A stretch of DNA of 6,640 nucleotides from M3007 sp033762055 (GTDB taxonomy: Bacteria > Bacteroidota > Bacteroidia > Chitinophagales > Saprospiraceae). The stretch lies in contig JANRLZ010000362.1 in NCBI GenBank assembly GCA_033762055.1, positions 1 through 6,640 of the forward strand, written 5' to 3'. Below are positions 1 to 3,673 of this stretch, piece after piece. Below the pieces are notes generated by a model. That model saw nothing but the letters and a program-made list of their open reading frames with translations. It was not told where the DNA came from and searched no databases. Within the stretch, counting starts at the first letter, position 1. Every line of letters begins with the position of its first letter. Both the position numbers and the translations under genes were made by a program.

Positions 1-984
1 ACCCAGCGCAACGGGCTGCAATCGTGGAACCGGGTAGCCGGGCTGGAATTCAATCTTTACTCAAAAGACAACCGCTGGGAGGGCGAATCATATTATCACC
101 GCTCGTTTTCGCCCGACAAGGCAAAAAGAGGTTCCACCGCCGCCATGTTTTTGGGGTACCGAGATCGTTATTTCAATGCAAATTTTGGCTATTGGCGGGT
201 GGATTCTACCTATTTCGCCGAAGCAGGTTTTGTACCGAGAACAGGCGTGCAAGGTTTTTATCCGGGCATCGGTGTGCGAACATACCCCAAAAAAGGCTGG
301 GCAGCACAACATATTACCAATTATGAATTTGGTATCAACGGCTCCCTGACTTACGGACTAAGTGGGAAACACACCGATCGCGATGTGGCGCTTTTTGCCG
401 GCATGGGTTTTAAAGACCAGTCGTACACAAGCGTTTCGGCATTCAACACCTATGTTTTTTTATTCGAACCCTTTGACCCCAGCAATACCGACCAGCCGGC
501 ATTGCCGGTAGGCGGTTATGAAAACTGGGGGGTGAGGGCTGAATTTATTACTGGCACTTCCTACGATTGGCAAGGTGATATAGACGTAATGTCGGGCGGC
601 TTTTTCAACGGGCAAATATTGAGCAGCAGCGGATCACTGGCCTACCGCTGGCAACCGGTAGGGCGTTTTTCACTGCAATACAGTTACAACCGCATCCGCC
701 TGCCACAACCATATGCTTCGGCCGATTTTTGGCTGATCGGGCCGCGGGTTGAACTGTCGTTTCGCCGGGATTTGTTTCTGAGCGCCTTTATGCAATACAA
801 CACCCAGGCCAACAATTTCAACCTCAATGCACGGGTACAATGGCGTTTTGCTCCGGTCTCGGATGTTTTTTTGGTTTACACCGACAATTCCTACGCTGAA
901 ACCGTGCCCAACAGTCCGGTGCGTTTGTTTGCGCCAAAAAACCGGGCCGTGGTACTGAAAGTCGTGTATTGGTTGAATGTGTAG
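1..984 (+). CDS. DUF5916 family outer-membrane protein, C-terminal part (5' end outside window)
   Basis: The frame is open from the first base and ends at TAG 982-984, giving the last 327 residues of a longer protein. The text is typical of an outer-membrane beta-barrel: alternating polar and hydrophobic strands rich in Tyr, Phe, Trp and Gly. It ends in a run resembling the end of DUF5916 proteins, with QYNTQANNFN, then VQWRFAPVSDVFLVYTDN, then a last strand AVVLKVVYWLNV. Full-length members usually start with a signal peptide and a family-9 carbohydrate-binding-like domain; both would lie upstream of this window. An ATG at 145 is internal, because the coding pattern runs unbroken from base 1. 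The exact role of the family is unknown; an outer-membrane location is inferred from strand pattern and family. The missing start is due to the window edge, not a truncation. Family assignment is fairly sure, function is not. Confidence 0.85.
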   Translation, partial: TQRNGLQSWNRVAGLEFNLYSKDNRWEGESYYHRSFSPDKAKRGSTAAMFLGYRDRYFNANFGYWRVDSTYFAEAGFVPRTGVQGFYPGIGVRTYPKKGWAAQHITNYEFGINGSLTYGLSGKHTDRDVALFAGMGFKDQSYTSVSAFNTYVFLFEPFDPSNTDQPALPVGGYENWGVRAEFITGTSYDWQGDIDVMSGGFFNGQILSSSGSLAYRWQPVGRFSLQYSYNRIRLPQPYASADFWLIGPRVELSFRRDLFLSAFMQYNTQANNFNLNARVQWRFAPVSDVFLVYTDNSYAETVPNSPVRLFAPKNRAVVLKVVYWLNV

Positions 985-1131
985 GATCTCTGTGACACCC
1001 GCTGTTTTTATCACTGCGCTACGCCACCGGCCCTAATGTCAATCGTTCGAAAAAACACAGGTAGAAAGTGTTTTAACCCCTCCACCGGTCAAAAAACAGT
1101 TTCTTGGAAATCCGGGATCAGCAAACACTCG
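985..1131. other. Intergenic gap with a weak A/T-rich inverted repeat
   Basis: This stretch lies between the barrel gene stop and the hairpin preceding the next gene, and holds no plausible ORF. The one structure I see is AAAACAC (1052-1058) against GTGTTTT (1068-1074), a perfect 7-bp stem with a 9-base loop, followed by AACCCC rather than a T tract. It could act as a weak terminator for the barrel gene, but the stem is A/T-rich and the support is thin. The 7-base word CCACCGG occurs twice (1024-1030 and 1082-1088), which is probably chance. I found no TAnnTTTG-type -7 element here. Confidence 0.35.
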
Positions 1132-1171
1132 TAAGTATGGACATGGTTTGACCAACGCTTGTCCGTACTTA
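1132..1171 (+). promoter_or_regulatory. Long inverted repeat abutting the start codon of the next gene
   Basis: TAAGTATGGACA (1132-1143) is complementary to TGTCCGTACTTA (1160-1171) at 11 of 12 positions, and the twelfth is a G-U pair in RNA. A second stem, TGGT (1144-1147) with ACCA (1151-1154), stacks inside it around a TTG loop, leaving a 5-base bulge ACGCT (1155-1159). The right arm ends on the A of the ATG at 1171, so a folded transcript would bury the initiation region. There is no T tract, so it is not a standard terminator. It could be an RNA switch on translation or a dyad operator in DNA; the pairing is seen, the role is inferred. Confidence 0.5.
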
Positions 1172-1638
1172 TGCATACGCTCCGCATTCTACTCGTTTTT
1201 TTTGCTTTTTTGTGTCTTGCCGGCTGGTTATGGTTGCACAAGCCCTACTCACCTGCCGACGATCTGCCGACAGTGACCTATACGGCATTTCAGGTAAATG
1301 CTCCTGCGGCAGAAGCAGGTCGCGCCCTGGCAAAAGCCGCACGGGGTTGGGAAGGGGTCACAGCCAGCGCCTATAACATTTCTTCCGACCTGCTGGTGCT
1401 GAGTCACACTGAATTCCTTTCGGAAAAAGACCTGCAAAGCCGATTAAATATCCTTACTACCACACCAGTCTCCAAAAAAATATTTCCTGCACCGACAGGC
1501 TCTCAATGCCCTGTCCCCGCCGCTGCACTTGCATCCCTGCCCCAATGGTTGTTAGGCATCGGACTTGTCCTGGGAGTGACGGCAATCGCGCTTTCCATTG
1601 GGCGCAGTCGGCGTCGGTTGGACGAAAATCTAACCTGA
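1171..1638 (+). CDS. Small protein with two membrane segments and a degenerate HMA-like middle domain
   Basis: The product is 155 residues from ATG 1171. A TTG at 1159 would add four residues (MSVL) but lies inside the upstream inverted repeat, so I prefer the ATG. Neither start has a Shine-Dalgarno sequence. Residues 4-22 form a hydrophobic segment and 124-144 a second one, followed by a basic tail (RSRRR) that by the positive-inside rule sits in the cytoplasm. This puts residues 23-123 outside the membrane. Residues 34-95 read as strand, helix, strand, strand, helix, as in a heavy-metal-associated (HMA) ferredoxin fold: GRALAKAARGWEGV then ASAYNISSDLLVLSH then SEKDLQSRL. The CxxC metal site of HMA proteins is absent, with Ala at the aligned positions. 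The only other cysteines are Cys15 in the first membrane segment and Cys113. The exported globin gene starts 81 bases downstream. I do not recognise a named family; the HMA likeness is my reading of the pattern. Confidence 0.7.
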   Translation: MHTLRILLVFFAFLCLAGWLWLHKPYSPADDLPTVTYTAFQVNAPAAEAGRALAKAARGWEGVTASAYNISSDLLVLSHTEFLSEKDLQSRLNILTTTPVSKKIFPAPTGSQCPVPAAALASLPQWLLGIGLVLGVTAIALSIGRSRRRLDENLT

Positions 1639-1719
1639 CGACTTCAAACACGCTTCTTTTTCCCTGGATAACCACCTTTCATTTTCAAGTTTTTGTCCTT
1701 CACCAAACTCACTTTTCAC

Positions 1720-2181
1720 ATGAAAAATCTTCGTTTTCTGATGATCCTGCTCTTCGCCACTTCCATAATTGGATCTTGCGGTGAAAAAGAGGCGGTTGAT
1801 CCGGCACCCAGTCCGACCCTCTACGAACGCCTGGGCGGCATCAATGCGATTTCAGCGGTTGTAGATCAATTTTTAGCCAATGTAGTGGGCGACAATGTGA
1901 TCAATGCCCGTTTTGCCGCCACGGTTGCCGACCCGTATCGCACCCAGTTATTGCGCAACAACCTGATTGACCAGATTTGCGCCGGTTCGGGTGGCCCCTG
2001 CCAGTATAAGGGTAAAAACATGTACGATGCGCACCACAACATGAACATTAGCGAAGCGGAATTTAATGCGCTAGTGGGCGATCTGGTGGCGGCTTTGGAT
2101 CAATTTAATGTACCGCAAGCAGAAAAAGACGAGTTACTGGCCATTTTGGGGCCGATGAAAACCGATGTGGTCGGACACTGA
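1720..2181 (+). CDS. Group 1 truncated hemoglobin, predicted lipoprotein
   Basis: The 153-residue product starts at ATG 1720; the frame extends further upstream, but this start places a clean lipoprotein signal at the N-terminus. Residues 1-19 are a signal peptide with lipobox I17-G18-S19-C20, so the mature protein should be lipidated at Cys20; the following GEKEA is charged. The globin domain spans about 33-151: LYERLGG (34-40), B helix with Phe51-Leu52, GGPCQYKGKNM (91-101), proximal heme ligand His105, then helices G and H ending LGPMKTDVV. Group 1 (TrHbN-like) globins bind heme and act on O2 or NO, usually in the cytosol; here the protein would sit in the periplasm or on the outer membrane. 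Aligned by eye to mycobacterial TrHbN, B10 Tyr becomes Leu52 and E11 Gln becomes Leu82, so the distal pocket looks nonpolar. Cys87 and Cys94 could form a disulfide. It may be co-transcribed with the preceding gene and ends before a strong terminator. Family is sure, substrate is not. Confidence 0.93.
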   Translation: MKNLRFLMILLFATSIIGSCGEKEAVDPAPSPTLYERLGGINAISAVVDQFLANVVGDNVINARFAATVADPYRTQLLRNNLIDQICAGSGGPCQYKGKNMYDAHHNMNISEAEFNALVGDLVAALDQFNVPQAEKDELLAILGPMKTDVVGH

Positions 2182-2250
2182 TCGCTCACGCCTGATATGG
2201 CTTGAAAATTAATACCGAGATCACCCGTAGTAGCAAGGCGGGCCCTCTTC

Positions 2251-2290
2251 GGCAGCGCTCACGAATGTGCGGGCGCTGTCTTTTTATTTT
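2251..2290 (+). terminator. Rho-independent terminator of the truncated hemoglobin gene
   Basis: GGCAGCGC (2251-2258) pairs with GCGCTGTC (2273-2280), eight pairs including one G-U. Inside, CAC (2260-2262) can pair with GTG (2267-2269) around a GAAT loop. The stem is followed directly by TTTTTATTTT (2281-2290). GC-rich stem plus immediate T tract is the classic intrinsic terminator form. It lies 69 bases after the globin stop codon. Confidence 0.85.
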
Positions 2291-2324
2291 AGAGGTGGAA
2301 ATGCAGAATTCCGACATAAATGCC

Positions 2325-2339
2325 GTAGCAGGATGCTAC
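2325..2339. promoter_or_regulatory. Candidate operator palindrome at the dehydrogenase promoter
   Basis: GTAGCA (2325-2330) and TGCTAC (2334-2339) form a perfect 6-bp dyad around GGA. It abuts the TTG of the predicted -33 element at 2340, a position where a bound regulator would affect RNA polymerase. A further GTAGCA half-site lies at 2230-2235. No T tract follows, so it is not a terminator. The regulator is unknown; a fatty-acid-responsive repressor would suit the downstream gene, but that is a guess. Confidence 0.35.
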
Positions 2340-2366
2340 TTGAACGCCGGTAGTTTGGTAATTTTG
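2340..2366 (+). promoter_or_regulatory. Bacteroidota-type promoter for the 3-hydroxyacyl-CoA dehydrogenase gene
   Basis: TAATTTTG (2359-2366) matches the Bacteroidota -7 consensus TAnnTTTG exactly. TTG at 2340-2342 can serve as the -33 element; the 16-base spacer is slightly shorter than usual. Transcription would start near 2372-2375, giving a leader of roughly 32-35 bases that is A/U-rich and ends in nine T (2397-2405), one C, then the ATG. There is no Shine-Dalgarno sequence in this leader, as is common in the phylum. The site follows the globin terminator, which makes an independent transcript likely. Confidence 0.55.
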
Positions 2367-2406
2367 CGCCCTCATTGCCAAATTCAACCAAATCAATTTT
2401 TTTTTC

Positions 2407-3567
2407 ATGGACACAATAGGCATTCTTGGCGCCGGCGCGATGGGAAGCGGGATCGCACAGGTAGCCGCAGCGGCAGGGCATCATGTTATTATTTGCGACA
2501 ACCTCACCATTGCGCTCACCAAAGCCAGCCGCAACATACAGGCCACTTTAAAAACACTGGTGGAAAAAGGGAAAATGACGGATGCTGAATCTTATGCGCT
2601 TTTCAGCCGACTGAAGTTTACCGACCATATGAGTGAGTTTCGCCATTGTTCCATCGTTATTGAGGCCATTGTGGAAGAGATTGAACAAAAGCAAATCGCC
2701 TTTCGCAGCATGGAAGCCATTGTAGACGAAAGCACCATTTTGGCCAGTAATACGTCCTCTTTGTCTATTTCGGCAATGGGCGCCCCGCTCAAACATCCGG
2801 AACGCATCCTTGGGGTGCATTTTTTCAACCCTGCTCCGCTGATGCGGCTGGTGGAGATTATTCCGGGCTTGCAAACCCACCCCGACATTGTGGAGCGCGG
2901 CAAAGCCCTGATTGACAGTTGGGGTAAAACCACGGTGGTCGCAAAAGATACCCCGGGATTTATTGTAAACCGGGTTGCGCGTCCTTATTATGGCGAAGCC
3001 TTGCGTATTTATGATGAAGGCATTGCCGATGAAGCCACCATTGACTGGGCCATGCGTGATCTGTGCGGGTTCAGGATGGGACCATTTGAACTCATGGATT
3101 TTATTGGCCACGACATCAACTATGCCGTAACGGAAGTCGTATTTTCCAATTTCTTTTTCGACCCGCGCTACAAACCTTCCTTCACCCAAAAGCGCCTTGT
3201 CGACGCCCACTATTTTGGCAGAAAATCAGGGCGCGGCTTTTACGATTACCGTCCAGGAGCCGTGATGCCCGAACCCGTTAAAGATGAAAACCTGGGTCGG
3301 GAAATCGGCACCCGTATTCTGGCCATGCTGATCAATGAAGCAGCAGACACCCTCTACCTACGCGTGGCCAACCGCGACGATATTGAACTGGCCATGACAC
3401 AGGGTGTCAATTACCCCAAAGGGTTGCTGGCCTGGGCCGATGAAATCGGCATCCCGAACGTGGTGGAAAAACTGGATTCTCTCTACGTCGAATACCTGGA
3501 AGACCGCTACCGCTGCAGTCCGCTGTTGCGCAAAATGAGTCGGGAGGGACGGCGTTTTTTTGGGTAA
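2407..3567 (+). CDS. 3-hydroxyacyl-CoA dehydrogenase (NAD-dependent, PaaH/Hbd type)
   Basis: The enzyme oxidises L-3-hydroxyacyl-CoA to 3-oxoacyl-CoA with NAD+, a cytosolic step of beta-oxidation and of phenylacetate-type degradation. The 386 residues begin at ATG 2407 with a Rossmann fold: GAGAMG at 8-13 and Asp31 after the second strand, which favours NAD over NADP. Catalytic residues match the human enzyme in identity and spacing: Ser117 in NTSSL, His138 in HFFNPAP, Glu150, and Asn188 in DTPGFIVNR. The first C-terminal 3HCDH domain covers about 184-281 and ends GRGFYDY. A second 3HCDH domain follows at about 299-385 (NYPKGLLAWADEIG), so the protein is longer than the single-domain form of about 280 residues. 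It lacks the enoyl-CoA hydratase half of FadB-type fusions. It appears to stand alone between its own promoter and a terminator-like hairpin. PaaH, a 3-hydroxybutyryl-CoA dehydrogenase and a general beta-oxidation enzyme cannot be told apart here, so I give no symbol. Confidence 0.95.
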   Translation: MDTIGILGAGAMGSGIAQVAAAAGHHVIICDNLTIALTKASRNIQATLKTLVEKGKMTDAESYALFSRLKFTDHMSEFRHCSIVIEAIVEEIEQKQIAFRSMEAIVDESTILASNTSSLSISAMGAPLKHPERILGVHFFNPAPLMRLVEIIPGLQTHPDIVERGKALIDSWGKTTVVAKDTPGFIVNRVARPYYGEALRIYDEGIADEATIDWAMRDLCGFRMGPFELMDFIGHDINYAVTEVVFSNFFFDPRYKPSFTQKRLVDAHYFGRKSGRGFYDYRPGAVMPEPVKDENLGREIGTRILAMLINEAADTLYLRVANRDDIELAMTQGVNYPKGLLAWADEIGIPNVVEKLDSLYVEYLEDRYRCSPLLRKMSREGRRFFG

Positions 3568-3590
3568 ATCCCGGCGGGCTTTACCATTTC
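3563..3590 (+). terminator. Terminator-like hairpin overlapping the dehydrogenase stop codon
   Basis: GGTAAA (3563-3568) pairs with TTTACC (3580-3585). After one T-C mismatch, CCC (3570-3572) pairs with GGG (3576-3578) around a GGC loop. The TAA stop (3565-3567) sits in the left arm. The tail ATTTCTTAATTATT is T-rich but broken, so termination strength is uncertain. Confidence 0.5.
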
Positions 3591-3641
3591 TTAATTATTC
3601 GTTATTCTGGCCTTTACGAGGCGCCGGATTTGCTCCTTCTA

Positions 3642-3672
3642 CCTTCGCCCATTCAAAAAAAAAACGCGAAGG
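3642..3672 (+). promoter_or_regulatory. Inverted repeat with A10 loop just before the start codon of the secreted protein gene
   Basis: CCTTCGC (3642-3648) is the exact complement of GCGAAGG (3666-3672), and the 17-base loop contains ten consecutive A (3655-3664). The right arm ends one base before the ATG at 3674 and includes GAAGG, the nearest thing here to a Shine-Dalgarno sequence, though it is too close to the ATG for normal use. An unpaired A-rich tract upstream of a start is a known aid to initiation in Bacteroidota. The hairpin may be chance. Confidence 0.3.
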
Positions 3673-3673
3673 C

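Noticed and set aside
145..984. ATG at 145 as the true start of the barrel protein
   Set aside because: The same frame is open and barrel-like from base 1, including aromatic strand-like runs before residue 48, so 145 is internal to a gene that begins upstream.
1693..1719. Upstream in-frame start near 1693 for the globin
   Set aside because: It would add nine residues in front of a well-formed lipoprotein signal peptide. ATG 1720 gives the usual two-residue, Lys-led n-region.
1506..1784. Open frame of 92 codons bridging the small membrane protein and the globin
   Set aside because: It overlaps both genes in another frame and its composition (Arg, His, Pro, Ser-rich) is not protein-like. The lipoprotein signal in the globin frame explains the region better.
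2202..2588. Open frame of 128 codons on the + strand, with a Shine-Dalgarno-like AGAGGTGG before an ATG at 2301
   Set aside because: It runs through the globin terminator and the promoter of the dehydrogenase and overlaps that gene's conserved NAD-binding start in another frame. The peptide is low in hydrophobic core and looks non-coding.
2548..3210. Open frame of 220 codons on the minus strand
   Set aside because: It is antisense to the Rossmann and first C-terminal domains of the dehydrogenase, whose catalytic residues are all conserved on the + strand. It is a shadow frame.
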